Part shown: in pieces, positions 9,601 to 16,788 of the stretch
Position numbering within the stretch: the first letter of the stretch is position 1
How the letters are laid out: each line of letters starts with the position of its first letter
Translations under genes and position numbers: made by a program
Notes under the pieces: generated by a model
The model's input: only the letters and a program-made list of their open reading frames with translations
What the model was told of the DNA's origin: nothing
Database searches by the model: none
DNA from: a virus
Length of the DNA: 37,651 bases
IMG/VR virus record: IMGVR_UViG_3300024057_000007
Coordinates: 1-37,651 of that record
Strand: one strand, 5' to 3'

Positions 9601-10634
9601 GTACTAAAGACGGTGATACAATTTTAAAAGGGTTTGCAGCGGGAGCTGAAGATGCTGTAACTGAATTGGTTGCTCCTTTTATTGATGAATCTATTTGGAC
9701 AGAAGCTGCAGCAGATGTAAACTTTAGTATTTTACCAGGGAGAGGTGGAAGAACTAGAGATGGTAGAACTTTATATACCGATCAAACTCCTTTGGGAGAT
9801 AAGCTAGCTATTAAAATGAGACACTTATGGAAAGCTCTAGAGCCAGGAGGATTTAGTCAGTATGGAAGAATAATTAATGCCGCTAATCAAACACCAGGTA
9901 AGACTGGAGAGATGTATGAATTAGATGATCAAATGTTAGGGCTTATAGGGTTTAGACCTATTACAGTTGATCCCTTAAGATCAATGGGTTTTAAAATTGC
10001 TGAATACCAAAGAGGAATAAGAGAAGCGAGAAGAGAATTCACAGGAGGTTATTTTGGATTATTAAAAGGAGGTCCCATTGACCCCAATGATGTTATTAAA
10101 AAATTTTATGCATCTAACAAAGCAAGATATGAAGTTCAAAAAGAAATGTTTAAAAACATTAATGCCGCAGAAACATTAGGGGAGAGTACTCCTACATTAA
10201 GAAAAGAATTTGAAGACAGACAACTTACTTCTACAACTTTTGCAAATTTAAAGAGAGGTAAGTTTGAACCCTATTATCCTTCTCAAGATATTAGAGACAG
10301 ATTTAAAGAGATTGCTAACGAGTTAGGTGATGCCGACATGTTTAAAATGGTTGCCCCTCTTCTAAGAAATATGTATCGAGCTATGAGAACTCAATCTTTA
10401 TCTGATTTTTTTGATTTAAATCTTCCAGATTTTTTACTAGAAGATATTGTTACACCACCACTACCTCAAACAGTTACTTCAGCTATGCCTAATAAAGAGA
10501 CAATTACGCAAGGCCAAGCCCTGCAGGGAGCTCAAGCTAATTTATTACAAAGTGGATTGACCCCAACAGAAGAAGCTTACTTAACAAATGAAGAAAAATT
10601 AATGAGACGAAAACACAGAGGAGTCATAACCTAA
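6657..10634 (+). CDS. Giant internal virion / DNA-ejection-like protein (1325 aa)
   Basis: The longest gene in the window. The product is mostly alpha-helical and charged, with Gly/Ala-rich amphipathic stretches near residues 22-50, 85-105 and 145-165, and around the LPTHLRNFLSAGAFAAANG segment in the middle. Such composition suits large internal virion proteins of podovirus-like phages that leave the capsid and cross the envelope with the DNA, or a tape-measure-like protein. No lysozyme, transglycosylase or protease motif was recognised. A weak GGGGC-like purine site precedes the ATG. It closes the run of virion genes, and the next gene overlaps its stop by one base (TAATG). Confidence 0.75.
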   Translation: MAETNEYFPLLDAELGNEVSWYKAGAAGVASGILKVPEGVFSLAAELIDLGADTDTAASVEAFFDKLNPFEEIAEQHGAGKLAEALVSIGVPGAYGFKLGSKLAGTYMEARKAGKLMQLGKNKASADWFKKGELAKELNEQAGYAKFAAGTLGGAAGETFVADVEKIGSFGDLFDKGPTQLDTWETEGREDAARKLMNRIKFGSESLLLTPFVGGAGKTIKALGSRGKDWAYSDSRWARWANKYIIEPLTPEGPLTKEVFGSQRVMEGFRASDTNRATELIKNLTRTIDKSFPQMQKVLDKTLSPKEKSAFLSEVNEMIFDGDMTQVFNNKKIKDFTATLRNKGINKETTNEIINVLTDARTEFATLLGTVGKYEGQKELVTILKERIKNYTGNTYKIFEDAPILGFFGRYKPTDEVKGAAANFFKNLIRRENPKIAASTAEQESRQLVNRILEDGVKVRKSSASLPDPSYIKKTVEDLGYEKFYDDLVDGTGAPIKQIKNLLGEIKDPKYSIFNAITELSGMARMSSMLDEMRITNEQIKKLDPSKGSFWGSKNEALKATNGVVDVVKVDQLMGKLTKFKGGNIVNPLADMWTTKPMAEALARANHLTEGFLTQAVRGRAGAAAPEQTVSWMYRNLVLLPKATAQLAKTVFSLPTHLRNFLSAGAFAAANGVLFEGLINPKLLGQSFRKGWQISGVTNIKNTRFKSKEFEKAYRELLELGIVNSQVQIGDLRNLLRDVKFGDKITDVDAVMRPMLAKIKKIPEYLQGKYVAEDDFWKITNYFVELNRRDQAYRAKGIIKTAKELKEGAASVVRNTVPNYSYVGEYVKTARLLPVGNFMSFPSEMIRTTTNIADTAVTEMRHSRPTIGTDLAPMVWDKELGRLVANDNPLWRIGAQRVAGMAFTLAAVPTGMVEGAKALYNVTEDEINALRQFVPDWSKNSTLIPIRDEETGDLKYIDFSHSNAYDLIVRPFRTFANEIAASTKDGDTILKGFAAGAEDAVTELVAPFIDESIWTEAAADVNFSILPGRGGRTRDGRTLYTDQTPLGDKLAIKMRHLWKALEPGGFSQYGRIINAANQTPGKTGEMYELDDQMLGLIGFRPITVDPLRSMGFKIAEYQRGIREARREFTGGYFGLLKGGPIDPNDVIKKFYASNKARYEVQKEMFKNINAAETLGESTPTLRKEFEDRQLTSTTFANLKRGKFEPYYPSQDIRDRFKEIANELGDADMFKMVAPLLRNMYRAMRTQSLSDFFDLNLPDFLLEDIVTPPLPQTVTSAMPNKETITQGQALQGAQANLLQSGLTPTEEAYLTNEEKLMRRKHRGVIT

Positions 10635-10828
10635 TGGCACTGCAACCAAAAAATAATCGCGAGCATGTACTCGCTCTCTACGGACATATCAAAGGGCATA
10701 AAAGAGATTTACATCATATGCACGAAACGATACACGAATTGGGTGGCAAGATAGACAGGGTCTATTGGGTATTACTGCTTACGGTGGGGGCCGTGGCTTT
10801 TGAACTATTGAATAAATACGTTTTCTAG
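10634..10828 (+). CDS. Small single-TM protein, holin-like
   Basis: A 64-residue product: an amphipathic, His/Lys-rich N-terminal helix (residues 1-40, with HMHETIHELGGKIDR) followed by one C-terminal membrane span (about 43-62, YWVLLLTVGAVAFELL). This layout is found in small phage membrane proteins, some of them holins. It is coupled to the ejection-like protein by TAATG. A role in lysis or as a membrane partner of virion proteins is possible; other single-TM holin candidates lie at 24534 and 25935. Confidence 0.65.
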   Translation: MALQPKNNREHVLALYGHIKGHKRDLHHMHETIHELGGKIDRVYWVLLLTVGAVAFELLNKYVF

Positions 10829-10844
10829 ATAGTGTATAGAAAGA

Positions 10845-11366
10845 ATGATAGAAATATACGACGAGGTAGTTCCCTTACGAATTAGGAATTACATATATAA
10901 CTTTGCAGTTAATTCTAACTACCGCATAGTTGGTTGGAATGATAGTGATGATTTAGAGTTAAGATCTAAACATGATTTTCATTCTCCTTGGACTCTCCAA
11001 GATTTAAAGGACAGTAAGATTGTTCCTTACCTAGAAAAAGTTTTAAAGAAATCTAAATTTGATCTTACCATGGCTGACTTCTTTAAATGTACTATCAATG
11101 CTGTTAAGCCTGGAGATTATTATTATACTCACACCCATTTAGATGGAGTCATATCTATTCTCTACTATATTAATCTAGAGTGGCGTCACAATTGGGCCGG
11201 CGAAACTATTTTTTATAAAGAAAATATGAGAGAGGTAGACTTTACTTCTCCTTATATCCCAGGAAGATTTATATTATTTGATAATGAACCCCATACTATA
11301 AGACCCCAGGCAGTTATTGGTCCTGCTTTCAGATTCACAATGGCTTTATTTTTTAAGAAAGCTTAA
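10845..11366 (+). CDS. 2OG-Fe(II) dioxygenase 1
   Basis: A small (173 aa) 2-oxoglutarate/Fe(II)-dependent oxygenase of the prolyl-4-hydroxylase-like type. Seen: the iron ligands H98-x-D100 (THTHLDG), distal H150 (NEPHTIRP) and the 2OG-binding R163 (AFRFTMALF), spaced as expected for a double-stranded beta helix, plus the WAGETIFY strand before the distal His. Substrate unknown; such proteins hydroxylate protein side chains, nucleic-acid bases or small molecules. It ends tail-to-tail with the minus-strand oxygenase operon, overlapping it by 14 bases with no visible terminator between. Confidence 0.85.
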   Translation: MIEIYDEVVPLRIRNYIYNFAVNSNYRIVGWNDSDDLELRSKHDFHSPWTLQDLKDSKIVPYLEKVLKKSKFDLTMADFFKCTINAVKPGDYYYTHTHLDGVISILYYINLEWRHNWAGETIFYKENMREVDFTSPYIPGRFILFDNEPHTIRPQAVIGPAFRFTMALFFKKA

Positions 11367-11895
11367 CATCAAACCCAACTATTCTTTTAGGTTTAGATAA
11401 GAGATTAGGTTCCGTATAATGAAGTAGCATACTAGGCACGAGCACTAGCTGTCCTTCTTCTACCTTCGGAGGACTTAATAATGTTTCATCTGTAATCCAA
11501 TTGTTCCAAGGACATACAAAAATAGTCTGTGGATGTCTAGGTTCATAATCTAAATAAATAATACCACTCAGACCTACGGACCCATGATTATGTACAGGAT
11601 GATAAGTATTTTTAGGATAAGACACAGACCACACTGAAGTGACAGCCACATTTTTTTGAACAGCCTTCGCTACTTCTTTTAATTCTTCTTCTAGAATTAA
11701 AATAAAGTGTTCAATTAACATTCTTCCACCATCGTCTTCACACGCAGCGCGGTTAGTTAAAAAATTTCCAAACGGATTTGGTTTCTCAGGATACTCTCCT
11801 AATAAGTCTGTAAGTTGTTCCTTTTTCTTTTTAAAATCCTTAATGTTTAAACTCCATTTAGGGAGATGAAACATTGGTTCCCATTCTATATTCAT
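11353..11895 (-). CDS. 2OG-Fe(II) oxygenase 2 (2OG-FeII_Oxy_5-like)
   Basis: The 180-residue protein has the pattern HPVHNHGSVGLSGIIYLDY (99-117), then H159 in LLHYTEP and R171 in KRIVGFDV. The HxH...H...R arrangement with a following SGxxYL strand fits the 2OG-FeII_Oxy_5 type of putative oxygenase, in which the usual HxD is replaced by HxH; the catalytic state therefore deserves caution. It is the last gene of a minus-strand unit starting with the Snf2-like ATPase, and its start overlaps the stop of the previous oxygenase (ATGA). Substrate unknown. Confidence 0.8.
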   Translation of the reverse strand: MNIEWEPMFHLPKWSLNIKDFKKKKEQLTDLLGEYPEKPNPFGNFLTNRAACEDDGGRMLIEHFILILEEELKEVAKAVQKNVAVTSVWSVSYPKNTYHPVHNHGSVGLSGIIYLDYEPRHPQTIFVCPWNNWITDETLLSPPKVEEGQLVLVPSMLLHYTEPNLLSKPKRIVGFDVKLS

Positions 11896-12419
11896 CTAAA
11901 TGTAATAACTAGTATTACCCTTTCTTTTTGTTTTGGAAAAATCATTCTATGTTTAACTCTAGTAAAACACACACCTTTGTACTTTGCAGGTTTAATGTTT
12001 ATAGTTTTATTGTTTTCTTTTAACACAGTAAAACTGTCTTTATCACAATCGTTAAGATATACAACAAGCTGCCAATGAGGAAAGTCATGATCCGTATGCC
12101 AACCACAAGTTTTTTTACCGTTAGGATAACAAAAATTAAAAGAAGCTCTTATTATTTCTTTATATGTTATGTTATTTTTTCTAGTAAAATTATTTAAGAT
12201 GTCTACTACGTCTTTATAATAAGGAGAATTAATTTTAGGGTCTGTTTTTTTTCTAACCTCCGGTCTGTTAATTACACTGTGAGATAAAAAAGGATCATCT
12301 TTAACACCACTGTCGGTAGATTTACGATAATAAAAAGGAAAACAATCACTGAACACATGTTTTATAAATTTCTTATTTGTTTTAGATAAAAAGTTTTTGT
12401 CTTCTATAATTTTAAGCAT
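11892..12419 (-). CDS. 2OG-Fe(II) dioxygenase 3
   Basis: A 175-residue oxygenase with all expected ligands: H108-x-D110 (GWHTDHDFPHWQLVVYLND), distal H157 (VKHRMIFP) and R167 (ERVILVITF). Two extra His (111, 115) follow the HxD, as often seen in phage members. It sits one base after the next oxygenase upstream and overlaps the one downstream by four bases, so the three are almost certainly co-translated. The N-terminal 90 residues are Lys-rich and helical. Substrate unknown. Confidence 0.82.
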   Translation of the reverse strand: MLKIIEDKNFLSKTNKKFIKHVFSDCFPFYYRKSTDSGVKDDPFLSHSVINRPEVRKKTDPKINSPYYKDVVDILNNFTRKNNITYKEIIRASFNFCYPNGKKTCGWHTDHDFPHWQLVVYLNDCDKDSFTVLKENNKTINIKPAKYKGVCFTRVKHRMIFPKQKERVILVITFR

Positions 12420-12420
12420 C

Positions 12421-13065
12421 TCATTTTTTAATATCTACATTTATAACTACGGTTATTCTATTCTTTTTTTTAGACTGCTGCGACTCTATGCAATGACGCA
12501 TAACTCCAGGGACCAAACAAAAATCATCTTCATCAGAATCCATTTTCCAATCTCTATAAGCCCATGAATTTACATTATGATTGGGGGCTAGAGTAGCAAG
12601 TAGGTCAGGTCTAAGTGTGAGCATATAATTTGCATGAGGTGAACTGTTTTCAAAAAGAGTTGGACTGTGATTAACTTTATCAAATTGTAAATAGTGGACC
12701 GCACTAAAGTCACACCCTGGATGGTCATGAGAGGCCATGTAATTGGAACTATCTAAACAAGTATAGTTAACTATTTGAAAGGTATATTCTATAGGTTTAC
12801 TGAAAGACATTTGATCTACAATTTCTTGAATTACTTTTTTATAGACAGGGAGAAGAGTAGAAAAATTTACCTTCTTGTATGTAGGATTGGACCAGTCATT
12901 ATATGAATGGTGCATGACACTCTGCTTGTCCCACTTATTTCTTTGGTTGTTTATTTTAAAATTTTGTTCAATGGTAGAAATTATTTTTTTTCTCTCATAG
13001 AGGCTTTTTGAGATTTTAGTGGTAAAAACCGGGAAACCAAAAATTAGAGTTTTATCCATTTTCAT
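12421..13065 (-). CDS. 2OG-Fe(II) oxygenase 4
   Basis: 214 residues. Seen: SHDHPGCDFSAVHYLQFD with H113-x-H115, distal H191 (MRHCIES) and R203 (NRITVVINVDI), the same HxH...H...R layout as the protein at 11353. The start opens MDKTLIFGFPVF, like the typical F-x-P-x-F N-terminus of the 2OG-FeII_Oxy_5 type. Two in-frame ATGs (13065 and 13059) are close together; a GAGG lies about eleven bases before the first. A 36-base gap separates it from the Snf2-like gene and contains repeated TCCTATA (plus-strand sense) elements. Confidence 0.8.
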   Translation of the reverse strand: MKMDKTLIFGFPVFTTKISKSLYERKKIISTIEQNFKINNQRNKWDKQSVMHHSYNDWSNPTYKKVNFSTLLPVYKKVIQEIVDQMSFSKPIEYTFQIVNYTCLDSSNYMASHDHPGCDFSAVHYLQFDKVNHSPTLFENSSPHANYMLTLRPDLLATLAPNHNVNSWAYRDWKMDSDEDDFCLVPGVMRHCIESQQSKKKNRITVVINVDIKK

Positions 13066-13101
13066 AAATCATAGCGCCTCGCGCATATATCCTATATTTT
13101 C

Positions 13102-14538
13102 CTATATCCATTCCTTAAGGTCTTCCCCCATAATCTCAGTTGCAATATTAACTTTCTTACGCAAAGCTTGTAAGATTTTATTGTCAATTGTATCCTCTGT
13201 AATAATGTCGATATAGGTCATGGGTTTAGTTTGACCAATCCTATCTATTCTCGCTTCAGACTGCTGGCGCTTTTCTAAGTCATAACCATTAGAAAAATAA
13301 ATCATATTACTCGCTGCAGTTAAAGTTATGCCGTAGCCCCCGGTTTGTGTTGTTCCTACAAAGAATCTGCATTTATCTTCTTCTTGAAACTTTTTAATAT
13401 TCTCTTGTCTGTCGTCTTGAGGAGTTAGTCCATAATAATCTACTACGGAGTCGTCTCCATATTTCTTTTTAATTTCTTTTAATATTCTCTGCACGTCTTT
13501 TTGATAATGAGACCATATAACGGCTTTTCCTTCCATTTCAGATAGGATGTCCATCAGCTCAGTAACTCTATTACATGGAATTTCTTGAACAGTTCCGTCA
13601 TCGGCAGTAAAGTGGCCACAAGTGATTTGGTGCAATCTCATTAACTGTACCATTACCGTAGAAGTAGTAACACTCTTTCCTTCCAGTTGAGCCATCGCAT
13701 ATTTTTTCATTTCTCTATAAACTTTTTCTTGTGGTTTAGTCATGGTCACTATTCTCTTCATATATGTTTTCTTAGGAAGATCTAAACAATCATCTTTTAA
13801 AACTCTTTCAGAAAAAGGTTGAACCTTCTCTGAAAGTTCTCCTAAATTTCTATAACCCACTACCACATTAACTGAGCGAGAACCTAGGTTAATAGTCTTC
13901 ATCACTGAATATCTTGCTCTAAATGTAAAATAAGATTGATGATCACCAAGGTACCAGGGATCAAGAAATGCACATTGACTATATAAATCTAGTGGAGAAT
14001 TAGTAACTGGAGAACCAGTAAGAATTCTTCTGTATTTAGCTAAGTCTCTTAACTTAAGAATATTTTTTGTACGTTTTGCAGTGGGAGTTTTAATAGTAGT
14101 AGACTCATCGATAGCCATCATGGCTTTATGAGAAGATAAGAATCTTCGTGCAAACTCACATCCAAAAGGGTAAGAGAACGCTTCTACATTCATAAGAAGA
14201 ATGTGAAACTCAGTGCCTAAGGAAAATAAAGTGTTTAGTTTTACAGATTGTTCTGAGGATTTATCAGAGGTTTTCCATAATACTATTTTTTTCTCTATGT
14301 GATCTACTAAATGAGTAGGTATTTCACCTTCAAACCAGTTTTTATATACACCTTTAGGAGCAATTAAAAGAAGCCCATTAATAAGCCCTTTATCATAAAG
14401 CATAGCACAGTTATCAAGTAGTACTTTAGATTTTCCAGTACCCATTTCCATGAAATAGGCAAAATTTTCCTTCTCCCAAGAACGTTCTAACGCTTTTAAT
14501 TGATGGGCATACGGTTTGGTCTTAAACTTATAAAACAT
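13102..14538 (-). CDS. SF2 Snf2-type DNA-dependent ATPase/helicase
   Basis: A 478-residue superfamily 2 motor: Walker A MGTGKS (32-37), motif Ia LLLIAPKGVYKNW, DEAH-like box DEST (144-147), motif III-like TGSPVTNSPLDL, and the C-terminal RecA domain ending QSEARIDRIGQ with the arginine finger, then TEDTIDNKIL, a Snf2-family signature. It is a minimal version without extra chromatin or DNA-reading domains. It likely translocates on duplex DNA during replication, recombination or modification. It is first in a minus-strand unit with three 2OG-Fe(II) oxygenases and has its own divergent promoter candidate at 14562-14591. Confidence 0.92.
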   Translation of the reverse strand: MFYKFKTKPYAHQLKALERSWEKENFAYFMEMGTGKSKVLLDNCAMLYDKGLINGLLLIAPKGVYKNWFEGEIPTHLVDHIEKKIVLWKTSDKSSEQSVKLNTLFSLGTEFHILLMNVEAFSYPFGCEFARRFLSSHKAMMAIDESTTIKTPTAKRTKNILKLRDLAKYRRILTGSPVTNSPLDLYSQCAFLDPWYLGDHQSYFTFRARYSVMKTINLGSRSVNVVVGYRNLGELSEKVQPFSERVLKDDCLDLPKKTYMKRIVTMTKPQEKVYREMKKYAMAQLEGKSVTTSTVMVQLMRLHQITCGHFTADDGTVQEIPCNRVTELMDILSEMEGKAVIWSHYQKDVQRILKEIKKKYGDDSVVDYYGLTPQDDRQENIKKFQEEDKCRFFVGTTQTGGYGITLTAASNMIYFSNGYDLEKRQQSEARIDRIGQTKPMTYIDIITEDTIDNKILQALRKKVNIATEIMGEDLKEWI

Positions 14539-14561
14539 AGTTTGCTTTTCTTTCTAAAAAT

Positions 14562-14591
14562 AGTATATATATTATGAAAGTAAAAAGTCAA
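14562..14591 (-). promoter_or_regulatory. Sigma70-like promoter for the Snf2-oxygenase unit
   Basis: On the minus strand TTGACT (14591-14586) is followed after 18 bases by TATACT (14567-14562), five of six and five of six matches to the consensus. It points to the Snf2 start at 14538. The -35 box overlaps the first base of the divergent gene at 14591, so both transcripts would compete. Predicted by eye only. Confidence 0.5.
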
Positions 14592-14929
14592 TGAGTAAAG
14601 TATATCTAATTCAAGAAATACCAGGAACCACAAAGGGGGAACCTAAATATAATATTTTAGGAGCTCAGAAATATGGCGAAATTGTGACCCTCTTACCAGA
14701 ATTCTCACAAATGATATTGTCCCCAGGTCCTTTAATTCAAAAACTTAAAACGTTATTAAAAGATATAACAAGTGAAGACTACCTTTTATTGTCCGGAGAC
14801 CCTGCAATTATTGGGGTTGTATGTTCGGTTGTATCAGATTTAACTAATGGTCAATACAAGCTATTAAAGTGGGACCGTCAAGAAAAAACTTACTATCCAA
14901 TAGAAATAAATATTCATCAAAAGGGTTGA
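14591..14929 (+). CDS. Hypothetical protein (112 aa)
   Basis: The product starts MSKVYLIQEIPG and has alternating strands and helices with LLLSGDPAIIGVVCSVVSDLTNGQYKLLKWD in its second half, a compact alpha/beta look. It resembles small unnamed proteins at the start of replication modules in marine phages (recalled, not searched). It is the first plus-strand gene of the replication region, divergent from the Snf2 operon, and its stop codon lies inside the -35 box of the next promoter. Function unknown. Confidence 0.65.
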   Translation: MSKVYLIQEIPGTTKGEPKYNILGAQKYGEIVTLLPEFSQMILSPGPLIQKLKTLLKDITSEDYLLLSGDPAIIGVVCSVVSDLTNGQYKLLKWDRQEKTYYPIEINIHQKG

Positions 14930-14955
14930 CAATATAAAATTCTCCTATATATAAA
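14926..14955 (+). promoter_or_regulatory. Strong sigma70-like promoter of the replication operon
   Basis: A perfect TTGACA at 14926-14931 is followed by TATATAAAG, giving TATATA after 16 bases (14948-14953) or TATAAA after 18 (14950-14955). It precedes a co-directional series of genes reaching the DNA polymerase. The -10 region lies within the left arm of an inverted repeat (14943-14984). Confidence 0.6.
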
Positions 14956-14984
14956 GATTATTAAATTAATAAATATATATAGGA
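14943..14984. promoter_or_regulatory. 11-bp inverted repeat overlapping the promoter (possible operator)
   Basis: TCCTATATATA at 14943-14953 is repeated as its exact reverse complement at 14974-14984, 20 bases apart. The left arm covers the -10 box and the right arm covers the AGGA ribosome binding site of the gene at 14991. It could be a repressor operator or, in RNA, a hairpin that hides the ribosome binding site. AT-rich arms can arise by chance, so confidence is moderate. Confidence 0.4.
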
Positions 14985-14990
14985 AAGAAT

Positions 14991-15347
14991 ATGAGTATAA
15001 ATCTAAGACAAGATGCACCGCCGCAAAAATTTATAGAAAAAAGTCTACAATTTAGTAGAATTCAATTTAATCTGAGTAAATTAAGAAATGAAGATAGAGT
15101 GCTTAATCTTATTTTACAAAGAGTTTATGTAGTAAAAAAAAGAATGGGAGCAGAATTTGCACTTGAAGACACAGTGGCTTATTTGAAAAAATGGAAAACA
15201 AGTATTAAGGATTGGCGAAAAACTTCAAAAATAAAATTAACTCAACTAGAACCATTGCCTGAGAAAGGAAAAACAGGTAACTTTTGCCCAGTCAATTTAA
15301 CAAGTAAGGGTACAGATGATAATCAAAAGAGAAAGGAAAGAATATGA
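14991..15347 (+). CDS. Hypothetical protein with INLR-DAP N-terminus (118 aa)
   Basis: A basic, helical 118-residue protein starting MSINLRQDAPPQKF. The N-terminal I(N/D)LRxDAP is shared with the next gene (MTIDLRKDAPNQ), and a looser INLRAD occurs at residues 18-23 of the one after. The centre (RVYVVKKRMGAEFALEDTVAYLKKW) looks like a helical bundle; the C-terminus is Lys-rich. It starts the replication operon with an AGGA site seven bases ahead of ATG. Function unknown, possibly a nucleic-acid-associated partner. Confidence 0.65.
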   Translation: MSINLRQDAPPQKFIEKSLQFSRIQFNLSKLRNEDRVLNLILQRVYVVKKRMGAEFALEDTVAYLKKWKTSIKDWRKTSKIKLTQLEPLPEKGKTGNFCPVNLTSKGTDDNQKRKERI

Positions 15348-15889
15348 CTATAGACTTAAGAAAAGATGCACCTAATCAGGTTGCAAACGTTGACCCACAA
15401 AAACTAACGACAGAGATTGCTACATTCCAATCTATTCAGCAAGAAATTTCTAATCAAGACTCAAAAACAAAAGAATTAAAAGAAAGAGAAAAATACTATT
15501 CTAATATTGTCATTCCTGATCTCATGAATGAAATGAATCTAAGTACCTTGAAACTAAAAGATGGTTCTGAGATTAGTGTTAAAAATATTTTTGGTGCTGC
15601 TATTATTGCAGATAAAAAAGAAAGCGCACACAACTGGCTTCGAGAAAAGGGCTTGGGCGATATTGTGAAAAATGAAATCACAGTACGTTTTGGTCCGGAA
15701 GAAGATAACAAGGCGGAGCAATACACTTCCCTTGCACGTGGTCAAGGCTATGAACCGGAACGTAAAGTTGCTGTTCATCCAGGATCATTACGAATAACTC
15801 TGGAGGATTATCACAGGCGCGGTGGTAGTATACCTGCGGAGTTATTTCGCACGTTTGAAGGAAATCAAACGAAAATAAAAACCAAATAG
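15344..15889 (+). CDS. Conserved coiled-coil phage replication-region protein (181 aa)
   Basis: The protein starts MTIDLRKDAPN and has a central coiled coil (about residues 30-65, with KTKELKEREKYYSNIVIPDLM), followed by a compact domain: LSTLKLKDGSEISVK, AHNWLREKGLGDIVKNEITV, and a VHPGSLRITL segment near the end. The layout of coiled coil, then a hydrophobic core with HNWLRE and a C-terminal P-x-L element, recurs in phage genes just ahead of ssDNA-binding or replication proteins, with no established function. The start overlaps the previous stop by four bases. Confidence 0.7.
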   Translation: MTIDLRKDAPNQVANVDPQKLTTEIATFQSIQQEISNQDSKTKELKEREKYYSNIVIPDLMNEMNLSTLKLKDGSEISVKNIFGAAIIADKKESAHNWLREKGLGDIVKNEITVRFGPEEDNKAEQYTSLARGQGYEPERKVAVHPGSLRITLEDYHRRGGSIPAELFRTFEGNQTKIKTK

Positions 15890-15923
15890 ACTACTAAACT
15901 AACAGACTAACAAAGGAGTAAAA

Positions 15924-16694
15924 ATGGAAAGTCAAGTAGCAAAGAAAACCAATGCAGGTGCATTGGCAACAATAAATCTCAGAGCAGATATGGGAAAGGG
16001 TGCAGAAGAAATTAAAGCGGATGACGTATCAACGCCAATTTTAAAAATTCTACATCAATTATCTCCTGAGTGTAACGAGAGAGATGCCAAACATGTAACC
16101 GGTTCTAAACCAGGGATGATATATGCCTCTGGATTTGGTAAACTGATTAATGGGCAAGACGGCTTAAATATTATTGTCGCTCACTCACAAACTAGATTTC
16201 CTGAATGGCAGGAGAGAGGCGATAGTGCTTCTGCTCCAGTTGGAGTTCACTTAGAAATTCCAAAGGATGCTATTGAGGAAAGAAATGGTAGATATAGATT
16301 ACCTAACGGTAACTACGTTGAGAAGACTGCATATTTTTATGTACTAGCACTAGTAGATAAAGAGTTAAAACCTGCAGTGATTCCAATGAGATCATCTAAC
16401 TTATCTCCAGCTAGGGAACTTAATAATCTGATTAAAAACTTAAGAGTTACAGATGAAAAAGGTTCTTTCAATCCTGCAACATACTCAGCTGTATATAATT
16501 TAAAAACAGTGGGTAAAACATCAGGAAGTAAAAGCTGGCATGTTTACAGACCATCAAGAGTAAGAAATCTTAATATTGGTGAAACAGCGGATGCCGGGAT
16601 GTATGAAATGGCAGCACAACTTCAGAAACAAGTTTCTAAAGGTGTGACGAGACCTAAATACGCTCCAGCGGAGAAAGCAAAAGATATTGTATAA
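15924..16694 (+). CDS. Probable ssDNA-binding / replication accessory protein (256 aa)
   Basis: Seen: a flexible Lys/Ala N-terminus with the INLRADMG motif, DVSTPILKILHQLSPE (about 36-51), GSKPGMIYASGFGKL and GLNIIVAHSQTRFPEW strands, and a basic C-terminus (KGVTRPKYAPAEKAKD). Phage proteins with this opening (D-x-S-TP-x-LKILQ...KPG) are usually encoded next to primase and polymerase and are suspected ssDNA-binding or recombination-associated proteins. The assignment is by pattern and context, not by a catalytic motif. AAGGAG seven bases before the ATG is a good ribosome binding site. Confidence 0.55.
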   Translation: MESQVAKKTNAGALATINLRADMGKGAEEIKADDVSTPILKILHQLSPECNERDAKHVTGSKPGMIYASGFGKLINGQDGLNIIVAHSQTRFPEWQERGDSASAPVGVHLEIPKDAIEERNGRYRLPNGNYVEKTAYFYVLALVDKELKPAVIPMRSSNLSPARELNNLIKNLRVTDEKGSFNPATYSAVYNLKTVGKTSGSKSWHVYRPSRVRNLNIGETADAGMYEMAAQLQKQVSKGVTRPKYAPAEKAKDIV

Positions 16695-16769
16695 TTCTCG
16701 CAAGAGAATAAATGCAATCCATCCTGACCGGGTTGCAACAGGGGCGCTGAAGCGAGAGTAGAGGCGCCC
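16694..16769 (+). ncRNA. Structured intercistronic RNA upstream of the primase gene
   Basis: Three stems follow the stop codon of the preceding gene. Stem 1: ATTCTC(16694-16699)/GAGAAT(16704-16709) closed by a GCAA GNRA-type tetraloop. Stem 2: TGCAATCC(16713-16720)/GGGTTGCA(16730-16737) with one G-U pair. Stem 3: GGGCGC(16742-16747)/GCGCCC(16764-16769). In addition TCTCGC (16696-16701) is the exact complement of GCGAGA (16752-16757) in loop 3, so stem 1 and a long-range pairing are mutually exclusive. No U-run follows, so it is not an ordinary terminator. The GGAG site for the primase starts about 12 bases later. It may be a regulatory leader or processing site; no known riboswitch class was recognised. 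Confidence 0.45.
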
Positions 16770-16788
16770 TAAAAATATAAAGGAGCTT

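Noticed and set aside
11353-13065. Calling the oxygenases TET/JBP-type thymine or cytosine hydroxylases
   Set aside because: Their motifs fit P4H-like and 2OG-FeII_Oxy_5-like patterns; no TET/JBP-specific signature was seen, so only the operon-level analogy is kept as a hypothesis.
16694-16769. Calling the pre-primase RNA a glutamine or SAM riboswitch
   Set aside because: The conserved cores of those classes as I know them are not matched; it is left unassigned.
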